Source of the DNA: a bacterium
GTDB taxonomy: Bacteria > Hydrothermota > UBA3073 > JACQXS01 > JAQTXJ01
NCBI GenBank assembly: GCA_028716385.1
Contig: JAQUPX010000006.1
Coordinates: 186,001 to 250,000, forward strand
Length of the DNA stretch: 64,000 nucleotides
Reading direction: 5' to 3'
The notes under the pieces are model-generated. The model saw only the letters and a list, made by a program, of their open reading frames with translations, made no database searches and was not told the DNA's origin. Position 1 is the stretch's first letter, and every line of letters begins with the position of its first letter. Positions 51,196 to 59,306 of this stretch are shown piece after piece. The position numbers and the translations under genes are program-made.

Positions 51196-51222
51196 GAGAA
51201 CAAATAGTTTGCAAATCTTGAC

Positions 51223-51296
51223 GGGCCTGTAGCTCAGTTGGTTAGAGCAATTGACTCATAATCAATAGGTCGTAGGTTCAAATCCTACCGGGCCCA
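51223..51296 (+). tRNA. tRNA with CAT anticodon (elongator Met or Ile2)
   Basis: 74 nt; the 3' CCA is not encoded. Acceptor GGGCCTG/CGGGCCC, D arm GCTCAGTTGGTTAGAGC, anticodon stem ATTGA/TCAAT with loop CTCATAA, T arm GTAGG-TTCAAAT-CCTAC. It lacks the initiator C1-A72 mismatch, so it is not tRNA-fMet. The body resembles bacterial tRNA-Ile2 (lysidine-modified CAU) as much as tRNA-Met; sequence alone does not decide. Confidence 0.93.
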
Positions 51297-51406
51297 GTTG
51301 TTAACAGTTACGCAATTCCCAAAAAGGTAATATTCCAATATTTCTAAAAAGTAGCGAGAATTAATATCAAATATAAAAAAATAAAATCCTTCTGAAATAG
51401 ATAGAT

Positions 51407-52285
51407 ATGAAAAGCCAATTATCAGGACTTTTTAATATAACAAAGCCTGCAGGAATTACTTCTTATAAAGTAGTAGAAACAATCAAGCAAGTAACCGGCA
51501 TACAAAAAGTCGGACATACAGGAACTTTAGACCCATTTGCTTCCGGCATTTTAGTTTTGTGCCTCGACAAAGCTTGCCGGTTGGCAGAATACATAAAAAA
51601 TGAAAAGAAAACTTATATTGCCGATATAATATTAGGAATAGTTACCGATACTTACGATAAAACCGGAATTAAGGAAAACGTTTCCCCAAAAGAACCTGAC
51701 TTAAAAGAAATAGAAAACATAATAGAAAGTTTTTCAGGGGAACAATTTCAATTGCCACCGATGTTTTCCGCAAAAAAAATAAAAGGCAAAAGACTTTATC
51801 ACTACGCAAGAGATGGAGAAACGATAGAGCGAGCGTCCCAGAAAATTAATATTTATGGCATTGAATTGCAGAAATATAAATACCCTCTCGTTAAAATAAA
51901 AGTAACCTGTTCTGCCGGGACATATATTCGTGTTATAGGAAATGATATCGGGAGTAAATTAGAAACAGGGGCTTATGTAGATGCTTTAACACGAACCGGT
52001 GTAGGAAATTTTAATATAGAAGAATCTACACCTTTAAACTATATAAATAAAGAAAACTGGCAAAATTTTTTATTACCCTCTTCATTGGCAGTGAATTCTT
52101 TGCCAAAAGTTATTTTAGATATCCAACAGATAGGATTGATAAAAAGGGGATTATCTGTATATTACGACAAGGGCGAGGGGAAAGATATGGCAATTGCCTG
52201 CGTCTCAGAAAACGAGGATGTTATAGCTATTGCAAAATATTCTTCAAAGACCAGTGAATTGATACCCCAGAAGGTATTTGTTTGA
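51407..52285 (+). CDS. truB: tRNA pseudouridine(55) synthase TruB
   Basis: 292 residues. The catalytic Asp is D42 in VGHTGTLDPFASGILVL. GLFNITKPAGITSYKVVETIK opens the domain, and KTYIADIILG, QLPPMFSAKKIKGKRLYHYARDGE and VKVTCSAGTYIRVIGNDIG complete it. It makes psi55 in the T loop of tRNAs. There is no clear SD at ATG 51407. The gene is just downstream of a tRNA. The C-terminal extension has a small PUA-like part. In many genomes it follows rbfA; here that is absent. Confidence 0.93.
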   Translation: MKSQLSGLFNITKPAGITSYKVVETIKQVTGIQKVGHTGTLDPFASGILVLCLDKACRLAEYIKNEKKTYIADIILGIVTDTYDKTGIKENVSPKEPDLKEIENIIESFSGEQFQLPPMFSAKKIKGKRLYHYARDGETIERASQKINIYGIELQKYKYPLVKIKVTCSAGTYIRVIGNDIGSKLETGAYVDALTRTGVGNFNIEESTPLNYINKENWQNFLLPSSLAVNSLPKVILDIQQIGLIKRGLSVYYDKGEGKDMAIACVSENEDVIAIAKYSSKTSELIPQKVFV

Positions 52286-52479
52286 GGTACAAAACACGGA
52301 AAAACACAGATGGGGAAACGGATTAGCACAGCTAGAAGATTAACGAAAAACAAAAAACCGAAGATTGGCAGGTAAGCGAGAGTTACAGACTCGCCTCTAC
52401 AAAGATGTTTTTTGAGCATTTTAATGGCGGTTTGTTATAAATTCTTGACTTTATTTTATCCGATAATAAAATAATTATT
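52286..52479. other. Repeat-derived spacer with amrS promoter
   Basis: GAAAAACACAGATGGGG and GCGAGAGTTACAGACTCGC (about 52376-52394, hairpin) resemble dispersed repeats. The amrS promoter is at 52445-52472. Confidence 0.45.
52445..52472 (+). promoter_or_regulatory. amrS promoter TTGACT-16-TAAAAT
   Basis: TTGACT 52445-52450, a 16-bp spacer, TAAAAT 52467-52472 (same -10 as the tRNA-Ser promoter), then 7 nt to ATG 52480. No SD: predicted leaderless. Confidence 0.75.
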
Positions 52480-53478
52480 ATGAGTAATTCAGGTTATGAA
52501 GCTCGGTATTACAAAAAATTAAATAATAATTCGACTCAATGCGTTTTATGCCCACACTTTTGTATAATTGCCGAAGGAAATTCAGGGTTTTGCAGAAGCC
52601 GTCAGAATACAAACGGCATATTATATGCGATAAACTATGGAGAATGTGTATCGCTTGCTATGGACCCTATAGAAAAAAAACCCCTATATCATTTTTACCC
52701 GGGAAGTTATGTTTTATCAACAGCATCAAATTCTTGTAACCTTGCTTGCCCGTTTTGCCAGAATTCAGAGATTTCCCAATATAAAGCCCAAACTAAATTT
52801 GTTTCTCCGGAGCAAATGGTAGAAACTGCTTTATCGGAAAAATCAATAGGCATTGCTTATACTTATACCGAACCGTTAACTTGGTATGAATACTTAATGG
52901 ACACAGTAAAAATTGCTTATGCCAAAGGGTTAAAAAACATTCTTGTTACAAATGGAATGATAAATCTTGAGCCTTTACAAGAATTAATCCCTTATATTGA
53001 CGCAGCAAACATAGATTTGAAATCAATGGATGAATCTTTTTATAAAACATTACTGAAAGGGAACTTAAAAACAGTATTGGATACTATAAAAATCTGTAAA
53101 AAGTTATTTCATATAGAAATAACTAATCTTTTAATTCCCGGACATAATGATTCCGAAGAATTAATCTCAAAACTCGTAGATTTTGTTGCCGAGATTGGAG
53201 TAGACACGCCTTTGCATTTTTCAAGATATTTCCCCCATTATAATTTTGATGTCCCACCTACGCCAATAGCTACTCTTGAATTTGCATATAAATTAGCAAA
53301 AAAGAAATTATATTACGTGTATGCGGGCAACGTTGAACTTCCCAAAACTTCTAATACTTATTGCCCACAATGCAATAAATTGCTCATAAGAAGACATGAT
53401 TTTAATTCCAAGATGTCGGGAGTCGTTGAGAACAAGTGTTCAAAATGTAGACGACAAATAGATATTATTAGTTATTAG
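52480..53478 (+). CDS. amrS: AmmeMemoRadiSam system radical SAM enzyme AmrS
   Basis: 332 residues of the PFL-activase-like radical SAM group. An N-terminal cluster CVLCPHFCIIAEGNSGFCRSR, the radical SAM CxxxCxxC in SNSCNLACPFCQNSEIS, GIAYTYTEPLTWYEYLMDT and LVTNGMI are typical of AmrS. The C-terminus adds two Cys pairs (CPQCNK, CSKCRR), a zinc-ribbon-like end. The AmrA/AmrB (AMMECR1/Memo) partners usual for the system are not in the window. Substrate unknown. Leaderless promoter. Confidence 0.9.
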   Translation: MSNSGYEARYYKKLNNNSTQCVLCPHFCIIAEGNSGFCRSRQNTNGILYAINYGECVSLAMDPIEKKPLYHFYPGSYVLSTASNSCNLACPFCQNSEISQYKAQTKFVSPEQMVETALSEKSIGIAYTYTEPLTWYEYLMDTVKIAYAKGLKNILVTNGMINLEPLQELIPYIDAANIDLKSMDESFYKTLLKGNLKTVLDTIKICKKLFHIEITNLLIPGHNDSEELISKLVDFVAEIGVDTPLHFSRYFPHYNFDVPPTPIATLEFAYKLAKKKLYYVYAGNVELPKTSNTYCPQCNKLLIRRHDFNSKMSGVVENKCSKCRRQIDIISY

Positions 53479-53582
53479 ATTGTTTTGTTTGATTTTAACT
53501 ACTGTATATAATATTTTTATTGACATTCTTAAACAATCAACTTAAAGTTCCCATTATATTGATTAAAAAATAAAAAAAACAC

Positions 53583-53611
53583 TTGACATATTTTCGTAAT
53601 AAATATATTTA
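53583..53611 (+). promoter_or_regulatory. Promoter of the FlgD-like/PorV/TPR operon, TTGACA-17-TATTTA
   Basis: TTGACA 53583-53588, a 17-bp spacer, TATTTA 53606-53611, 9 nt to ATG 53621. No SD at the first gene; the downstream genes have strong SDs. Confidence 0.7.
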
Positions 53612-53620
53612 GTTATTATT

Positions 53621-54415
53621 ATGAAAAAATACTACTTTTTAATATTTACATATTTATTTGTTGTTTTATTGCCTGTGTTTAGTTCGGCACAGACACCGTT
53701 TACTATAACAGCTGTAAAGTCAGGTTCAGGGCTAATAGGTATTCCGATTGATACGATACGCCCCGGAGTGAATTTTGGACTTAGAGTAGTAGGTGCGCCA
53801 GGCATATCATTTGAGTTCACTACGGTTAAACTGGATACGGCCATAAAGTCTCCATATTTTGGGATGTGGGTAAAAGATAGCGCAGGGTATATTTACCCAG
53901 ATAAAATCCTAAACACAGACGCAAGTGGTCTTTTTTCTACAGATTCCGCTTATTACAGGTTTGCTTACAATCCCAGTGGAACGCCTTATATGTGTCCATT
54001 TGAAGATAGATGGATAAAAATTGTTGTGAAAACAGGAGGAGCTGCAGGCGTTGGTTTGGATACCTCTAAACCATTATTAGCTTTGGCAAGTCCTATTGAT
54101 TCCGGTCGTTACCTTATAGTAGTTAATCCCAATCCAATGGGTGCAACAGGTCCCACAGAAATATCTATTTATTCGCCAAGGGGGGGGAACGACGATTTTG
54201 AAATAAAAATCTTTGATACTTTCGGTTATTTAGTAAAAGACCTTCTCCCTGAAGTTCAACATGTAAATCAAGTACAAAATATGTATGTAAAATGGAACGG
54301 AACAAATACAAAAGGAAAAAAAGTAGCCAATGGAGTTTATTTAATTTGTGTAAAAGTAATGGAAAATGGAAAGGAGGCAGGTATATGGAAAAAGAAAATT
54401 GGAGTGGCATGGTAA
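53621..54415 (+). CDS. Exported FlgD-like Ig-fold protein (operon gene 1)
   Basis: 264 residues: signal peptide (MKKYYFLIFTYLFVVLLPVFSSA, cut before QTPF), a beta-rich mature domain of unknown type (about 25-180) and a C-terminal FlgD-like Ig domain (EIKIFDTFGYLVKDLLPE, YVKWNGTNTKGKKVANGVYLI). The end is GKEAGIWKKKIGVAW rather than the usual T9SS KLIL tail. It overlaps gene 2 by 31 nt; the KEA and IW codons supply the SD and ATG of gene 2. Similar to gene 2, so probably a tandem duplicate. Role: likely envelope or T9SS-associated. Confidence 0.72.
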   Translation: MKKYYFLIFTYLFVVLLPVFSSAQTPFTITAVKSGSGLIGIPIDTIRPGVNFGLRVVGAPGISFEFTTVKLDTAIKSPYFGMWVKDSAGYIYPDKILNTDASGLFSTDSAYYRFAYNPSGTPYMCPFEDRWIKIVVKTGGAAGVGLDTSKPLLALASPIDSGRYLIVVNPNPMGATGPTEISIYSPRGGNDDFEIKIFDTFGYLVKDLLPEVQHVNQVQNMYVKWNGTNTKGKKVANGVYLICVKVMENGKEAGIWKKKIGVAW

Positions 54416-55212
54416 ACTTGGCTTCTATTAATAAACAAGTAAAGATTATTATTCTTATTTTCGTTATGCTGTTTATTTCTATAAAAACAAATGCAACCGT
54501 TAACCATCCCTGGAAGATACGGCCCGACAAAGCATTTAAACTTTCAATAACTATAACTGACATACTTGCTACAGGCAGACCTATTTTTTTTAAAACCGAA
54601 AGGTCTCCGAATAATGACGGGATTTGGATTCCAGATACATATGGACGGCTTACCCCACAAGGTGGGCAATTCGGAGTAATTTATGGAAATGTTGATTCAA
54701 CTCAATTGCCTCCAACCCCAACTACTCCGCCCACATGGACAGGTAATGCAATTTACGAGTATACAACACCTTACGATAAAACAACTGATTATATAAGAAT
54801 AGTTTGTTGGTGGTGGACTAATGCCGGTAGAACTGAAGAGGCTTCAGGTTCTATAACGATTCCGTCTTTTCCCACCGCCGGGAAAGGTGCTATATGGATA
54901 GACCATGATCCCATTAAATCTGAAGACTTTTCCGGAAACGGTGTAGAAATAAAAATTTATCCTATTCCTAAAGGAAGAGAAGTCCCTGTAGTAAAAATAT
55001 TTGATGCTTTTGGTTACCTAGTAAAAGACCTTTCCGATAAAGTGAGAGATAAAGACGTTGGCGTAGATTCTTCTATGTATGCAATAGTTAATTGGAATGG
55101 TCTTAATGAAAAAGGAACTAAAGTAGCAAGCGGAGTTTATGAAGTTTGTGTTAAGATGATAAAAGGAGAGGAGGCAGAAATATGGCGTCGAAAATTTGCA
55201 GTCTCAAGGTAA
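54385..55212 (+). CDS. Exported FlgD-like Ig-fold protein (operon gene 2)
   Basis: 275 residues from ATG 54385, chosen because AAGGAGG (54371-54377) sits 7 nt upstream; longer in-frame starts lack an SD. An N-terminal hydrophobic segment (KIIILIFVMLFISIKTNA) serves as signal peptide, followed by a mature domain with Ig-like character (HPWKIRPDKAFKLSITITDI). A FlgD-like C-terminal domain follows (VVKIFDAFGYLVKDLSDK, NWNGLNEKGTKVASGVYEV), and the end GEEAEIWRRKFAVSR parallels gene 1. It overlaps the PorV-like gene by 31 nt. Paralogue of gene 1. Confidence 0.72.
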   Translation: MEKENWSGMVNLASINKQVKIIILIFVMLFISIKTNATVNHPWKIRPDKAFKLSITITDILATGRPIFFKTERSPNNDGIWIPDTYGRLTPQGGQFGVIYGNVDSTQLPPTPTTPPTWTGNAIYEYTTPYDKTTDYIRIVCWWWTNAGRTEEASGSITIPSFPTAGKGAIWIDHDPIKSEDFSGNGVEIKIYPIPKGREVPVVKIFDAFGYLVKDLSDKVRDKDVGVDSSMYAIVNWNGLNEKGTKVASGVYEVCVKMIKGEEAEIWRRKFAVSR

Positions 55213-56567
55213 AATATACCTTAATAAAAATCTTCACAATAAGTTCGTTTCTGTGTTTGTCTTTGAATAATTCCTATGCAGGCGGAGATGCAGGAACTTA
55301 CGCTCCTACGCTTACATACTGGGGCAATAGCGCAAGAACTCTTGGTATGGCAGGCGCTTTCTCGGGCGTAGCAGATGATGCAAGTGCAGGTTATTACAAT
55401 CCCGCCGGTCTTGTCCAGTTGAATACTCAAGAATTGACTATGATGCACTCTATAGTATTTGCCGGGACAGGAGCATCTATGGAAATGTTGACCTACGGCC
55501 GTCCTACATCGGCAACCTCCGGTTTCGCTGCTACTATAATGCACTTCTATGTCGGCGGAATGGATCAAGTTGGCGTTGGCGGTGGAGCTACTTTTTCGGA
55601 TAGAGAAGTAGCCGTTTTGCTTACCTATTCTATGCGCTTCGTTGGACCTGTATGGATTGGCTTAAATGGTAAAGTATATAGTCATCAGATGTCCGCTATG
55701 AATGGTTTAGGATATGGAGCTGACCTTGGACTTTTTGCTTTCCCTGAAAAAACGGTTTCATTTGGTTTAGCCGTGCAAAATGCATGGAAACCTAAAATAA
55801 AACTTGTTGAAGAAGCATTTGAATTTCCCGTTACTACAAGATTCGGACTTAGCTTAAAAGCTTTCCGTGGACTTATAATGTGTGGAGAGTTAGTCTGGCC
55901 TGAATACAGGTCTCCCACTTTCGGTTTCGGGATGGAATACAGACCAATACAAATGTTCTACTTAAGAGGTGGAATTAACTCCGGAGCGTTGGCTGCAGGT
56001 GTCGGTTTATGGCATGATATGAAAAGATTTGAAGTTAGATTAGATTACGCTTGGATGTTACCTTACCAGACAAGCGGAATGTATGGTGCAGGACATAATA
56101 TTTCTCTTAACCTTGCTTTCGGAGGTTATAGAGCAAAAGCTCTTTGCCCAACAGTTGCATTCTCGCCAACTTCACCTTCCGAAGGAAAGAATGTTGTTTG
56201 GATATATTTTGACATTAATCCACGCACAAAAGTAGAAAAATGGCAGGTTCTTATTAAAGATGAAGCAGGAACTGTCGTTAGAAAAATTGGTGCATGGGGA
56301 GAACCTCCATACAGAGTATCATGGGATGGAAAAGATGACAATGCTCTAATCGTTCCAGATGGGAGATATTACTACCAGCTTACCGTTATAGAACAAGGCG
56401 GTAGGAAATGGGGATACGAAGGTTTCCTATCTGCAATGTACACAGTAGGGCCAGCAGGAACAGTTGTTATAAAATCTAAGGGTGAGTCTCCTGATTATAT
56501 ACAAGAAGAAAGAAGACAGAAATCTTCCGTTCCTGGGAAACAAAGAGGCAAAACTTACAAAAGATAA
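55182..56567 (+). CDS. PorV/UPF0164-like outer-membrane barrel with FlgD-like domain
   Basis: 461 residues. Signal peptide (KIFTISSFLCLSLNNSYAGG), then the PorV/UPF0164 hallmark TYWGNSARTLGMAGAFSGVADDASAGYYNPAGLVQL (about 47-82) and a beta-barrel body (about 85-310: GMEYRPIQMFYLRGGINSG and YAWMLPYQTSG). After the barrel comes an extra FlgD-like Ig domain (about 330-420: EKWQVLIKDEAGTVVRKIG, YRVSWDGKDDNALIVPDGRYYYQLT) and a basic tail. In T9SS, PorV carries cargo from the translocon to the attachment complex. A barrel plus FlgD-like domain is unusual. SD GGAGAGGAGG; overlaps gene 2 by 31 nt. Confidence 0.82.
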   Translation: MASKICSLKVKYTLIKIFTISSFLCLSLNNSYAGGDAGTYAPTLTYWGNSARTLGMAGAFSGVADDASAGYYNPAGLVQLNTQELTMMHSIVFAGTGASMEMLTYGRPTSATSGFAATIMHFYVGGMDQVGVGGGATFSDREVAVLLTYSMRFVGPVWIGLNGKVYSHQMSAMNGLGYGADLGLFAFPEKTVSFGLAVQNAWKPKIKLVEEAFEFPVTTRFGLSLKAFRGLIMCGELVWPEYRSPTFGFGMEYRPIQMFYLRGGINSGALAAGVGLWHDMKRFEVRLDYAWMLPYQTSGMYGAGHNISLNLAFGGYRAKALCPTVAFSPTSPSEGKNVVWIYFDINPRTKVEKWQVLIKDEAGTVVRKIGAWGEPPYRVSWDGKDDNALIVPDGRYYYQLTVIEQGGRKWGYEGFLSAMYTVGPAGTVVIKSKGESPDYIQEERRQKSSVPGKQRGKTYKR

Positions 56568-56612
56568 ATAATCTTTTAATTTAAGAATATAAACTAAAAG
56601 GAGGAGATAACA

Positions 56613-59141
56613 GTGTGGTTATTCCTTGCAAGCTTTTTAATGTTAAGGGTCGTTAAAGCACCGACAGATAGTTTTGAAGTTATTGAGAAGTTGTTTATGC
56701 GAGAGCAGTATAAAGAAGCTCTGGCTGGATATAAAGTCCTTGTAAAATATGAAGATACTGCAGAAGAAGCACTTTATAGAATAGGTGAATGTTACTACAA
56801 TCTTCATGATTACAGGGAAGCTATTAAGACATTTGAATACTTGTTGAATACCTACAAGAAATCTTATCTTGCTCCTGAAGCGATATGGGGTGTTGGGTTG
56901 TGTTGGTTGGTTCTTGGTGATACAAAAATGGCAAGGCAATACCTCATTGATGAAATAGATAAATTCCCGGGATATGTGGATGAAAAGCGAACTCTGTGCG
57001 GCAAAGGAATTACTCTTTATGCCGACGGGAAATACAAAGACGCACTGGTTTATCTTGAACAATTACATACTAAAGAGGGTTTATACTATAGGGCAAAATG
57101 CTATGCTGCCATGGGGGACCCGCTAAAAGCAATTGAAACTTATAAAGAAGCCATTGACCGTTATCCGGGAACAAAATTGGCCGAATATTCAGCGTTTTGT
57201 ATGGGTGATGCTCTATTTGATAACAGGGATTATCCGGGTGCCGCAAAAAAATACGAAGACTTTATGAGGAAATTCGCATGGAGCGAATTAAAAGAATACG
57301 CAAGATATAAAATGGGATGTTGCTACTATGATGCAGGAAATTACGAAAAGTCTATTCAGATGTTCCAGTATTCTATAAAATCTGAAGACCAGTGGCTTGC
57401 CGCTCATTCCTACTATCAACTAGGTATGGCAAGAAAAAAATTAAAGAGAATAGAGGATGCTATAACTTGTTTCCAGAAAACTAAAGCTGATTACCCCTCA
57501 ATGAGAGTTGCGGCACTTGCGCATGTAAGATACGGACAATGTTTTATTGACAGAGGCGATACTACAGGCGCTCAACTTTCTTTCCAGCAGGTAATATCCG
57601 CTTATCCAACCGGTAATTTCGCAGGACTTGGAGATTTCTTAACTGCATCCGCATTCTTTATCGAAAAAAGATATACAGAAGCAATTGAAAGATATCAGAG
57701 AGTACTAAATTTGTTCCCGAAATCAGAAGTCATTCTTCCTTCCTATGCAATGATGCTTTATTCTTATTTGCAACTTGGAAAATATGTTGAAGGAGCTTCT
57801 ATAGGAACTTCTCAGTTGAAATTAATACCTCCCGATTCGGGAGAATTATGGGTAGGAAGATCTAAGCTGTTCCTTGGAGAACTTTATTATTACCTTGATA
57901 GATATCCGAAAGCAAAAGAATTTTATGGCGAAGTTATGAATGAATTCTTAGATCCTGAAGTTAAAGCTCCCGCATTCCTTGGTAATGCATACTGCATACT
58001 TGAACAGGGAGACACTAAAACAGCTCACGATATGATGAAAGATGCTTATCAGAGATGGAGCGAATGGGATACAACTCTTGGAATTTCGGCACTTTATGGT
58101 TGGGGTATCGCCTCTTTTAATGGTGGAGACTTTGAAGATGCTTATAATACATTCTTATTCGGCGTAGGAGATCTGTACCCCGAAAAAATACCTGCTATAG
58201 CCGGTAATGCCTATTACCATGGCGGGAAAGCTCTTTCGGCAACAGGGAAACATGCTAACGCAATTGAATATTGGAAAAAAGTTTTAGACGAGTATCCTAC
58301 TTGCCCAAGAGCACCAGATGCCGCATTTGACCTTGGCAGAACTTACTATATGGCAGGCAAGTTTAGTGATGCGGAAGATAATTACACTTTAATACTTGAA
58401 AAATATACAAAATCTTCTAAAGCAAAAGAAGCTCAATTTCAATTAGGCGCTGCTTATTATAGCGCAAGAGAATATGAAGATGCTATAAGAGAATACAGAA
58501 AGTTTATTAACTTATACCCGGAAGATACTCTGGCAACCCAGGCAAAAACTCAAATTCAAACTGCATTGTATGTTTCTGGCGCTGAAGATCCGGACAAATG
58601 GAAAGAACTTATAGAGAAATACCCAACTTGTGATTTAGCCGCAGAAGCTCAATATGGAATAGCCGCAGATGCTTACAATAAAGAAGAATATGAACAGGCA
58701 ATCGCGGAATTCCAAAAAATAGTCGTAAATTTCCCTACATCCTCTCACGCTGCAGACGCTCAATATTCTATAATCTCGCTCTATGGACAGCAACTGAAAA
58801 AACCTGAGAAAAAGGTAGAAGAAATTTACAGGTTTTTAAAATATTTCCCTAATGATAAAAAAGTCCCGGAAATTTACTTCCAGTTAGGCGCTACTTATTT
58901 TAATATGAAGAAATATATGGATGCGCTTAAGCCATTCCAGACTGTTCTTGATAAATATCCGGACTACGAGAGACGCAATGACGCCGGTTATTATCTCGGA
59001 GTTTGCTATGACGCATTAGGCGAAACACCAACAGCAAACAGATTAAAAGAAAAATACAAAAAGGGTGGCGGTTCATCCTCCGATTCTACTGCCGCTACTA
59101 CGACTACTGGCCCGGGGACTACAACTACAAAGAAAAAATAA
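56613..59141 (+). CDS. Large exported TPR protein (operon gene 4)
   Basis: 842 residues. It starts at GTG 56613 (SD AAAGGAGGAG about 8 nt away); the first residues (MWLFLASFLMLRVVKA) act as signal peptide or anchor. The body is at least 14 TPR or TPR-like units of the YbgF/BamD type, e.g. ALYRIGECYYNLHDYREAIKTFEYLL, AAHSYYQLGMARKKLKRIEDAITCFQ, AQFQLGAAYYSAREYEDAIREYRKFI. The C-terminus is low-complexity Gly/Ser/Thr (SSSDSTAATTTTGPG) ending in Lys. Such periplasmic TPRs organise envelope machines; here it may join the PorV-like barrel. Terminator downstream. Confidence 0.8.
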   Translation: MWLFLASFLMLRVVKAPTDSFEVIEKLFMREQYKEALAGYKVLVKYEDTAEEALYRIGECYYNLHDYREAIKTFEYLLNTYKKSYLAPEAIWGVGLCWLVLGDTKMARQYLIDEIDKFPGYVDEKRTLCGKGITLYADGKYKDALVYLEQLHTKEGLYYRAKCYAAMGDPLKAIETYKEAIDRYPGTKLAEYSAFCMGDALFDNRDYPGAAKKYEDFMRKFAWSELKEYARYKMGCCYYDAGNYEKSIQMFQYSIKSEDQWLAAHSYYQLGMARKKLKRIEDAITCFQKTKADYPSMRVAALAHVRYGQCFIDRGDTTGAQLSFQQVISAYPTGNFAGLGDFLTASAFFIEKRYTEAIERYQRVLNLFPKSEVILPSYAMMLYSYLQLGKYVEGASIGTSQLKLIPPDSGELWVGRSKLFLGELYYYLDRYPKAKEFYGEVMNEFLDPEVKAPAFLGNAYCILEQGDTKTAHDMMKDAYQRWSEWDTTLGISALYGWGIASFNGGDFEDAYNTFLFGVGDLYPEKIPAIAGNAYYHGGKALSATGKHANAIEYWKKVLDEYPTCPRAPDAAFDLGRTYYMAGKFSDAEDNYTLILEKYTKSSKAKEAQFQLGAAYYSAREYEDAIREYRKFINLYPEDTLATQAKTQIQTALYVSGAEDPDKWKELIEKYPTCDLAAEAQYGIAADAYNKEEYEQAIAEFQKIVVNFPTSSHAADAQYSIISLYGQQLKKPEKKVEEIYRFLKYFPNDKKVPEIYFQLGATYFNMKKYMDALKPFQTVLDKYPDYERRNDAGYYLGVCYDALGETPTANRLKEKYKKGGGSSSDSTAATTTTGPGTTTTKKK

Positions 59142-59167
59142 TCGGGTTTATAACAAAGAAATCAACA

Positions 59168-59195
59168 AAAGGGCGAGTTCTTCTCGCCCTTTTTC
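59168..59195 (+). terminator. Terminator of the PorV/TPR operon
   Basis: AAAGGGCGAG / CTCGCCCTTT stem with a TTCTT loop, followed by a T-run. Confidence 0.9.
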
Positions 59196-59255
59196 TTTTC
59201 CAAATTTTCTCTTTCTCCTGTCTGGATTTAGAAATACTAAAATAAAGATTAATTA

Positions 59256-59284
59256 TTGACAAGAAAAGAGAATAGTAGTAGGTA
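59256..59284 (+). promoter_or_regulatory. C25 peptidase promoter TTGACA-17-TAGGTA
   Basis: TTGACA 59256-59261, a 17-bp spacer, TAGGTA 59279-59284, a leader of about 15-20 nt with GGGGGAG before ATG 59307. Confidence 0.6.
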
Positions 59285-59306
59285 GGAAATAAATAGGGGG
59301 AGAAAT

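Noticed and set aside
51223-51296. Initiator tRNA
   Set aside because: The first acceptor pair is G-C, not the C-A mismatch of bacterial initiators, and the anticodon stem lacks the three G-C pairs.
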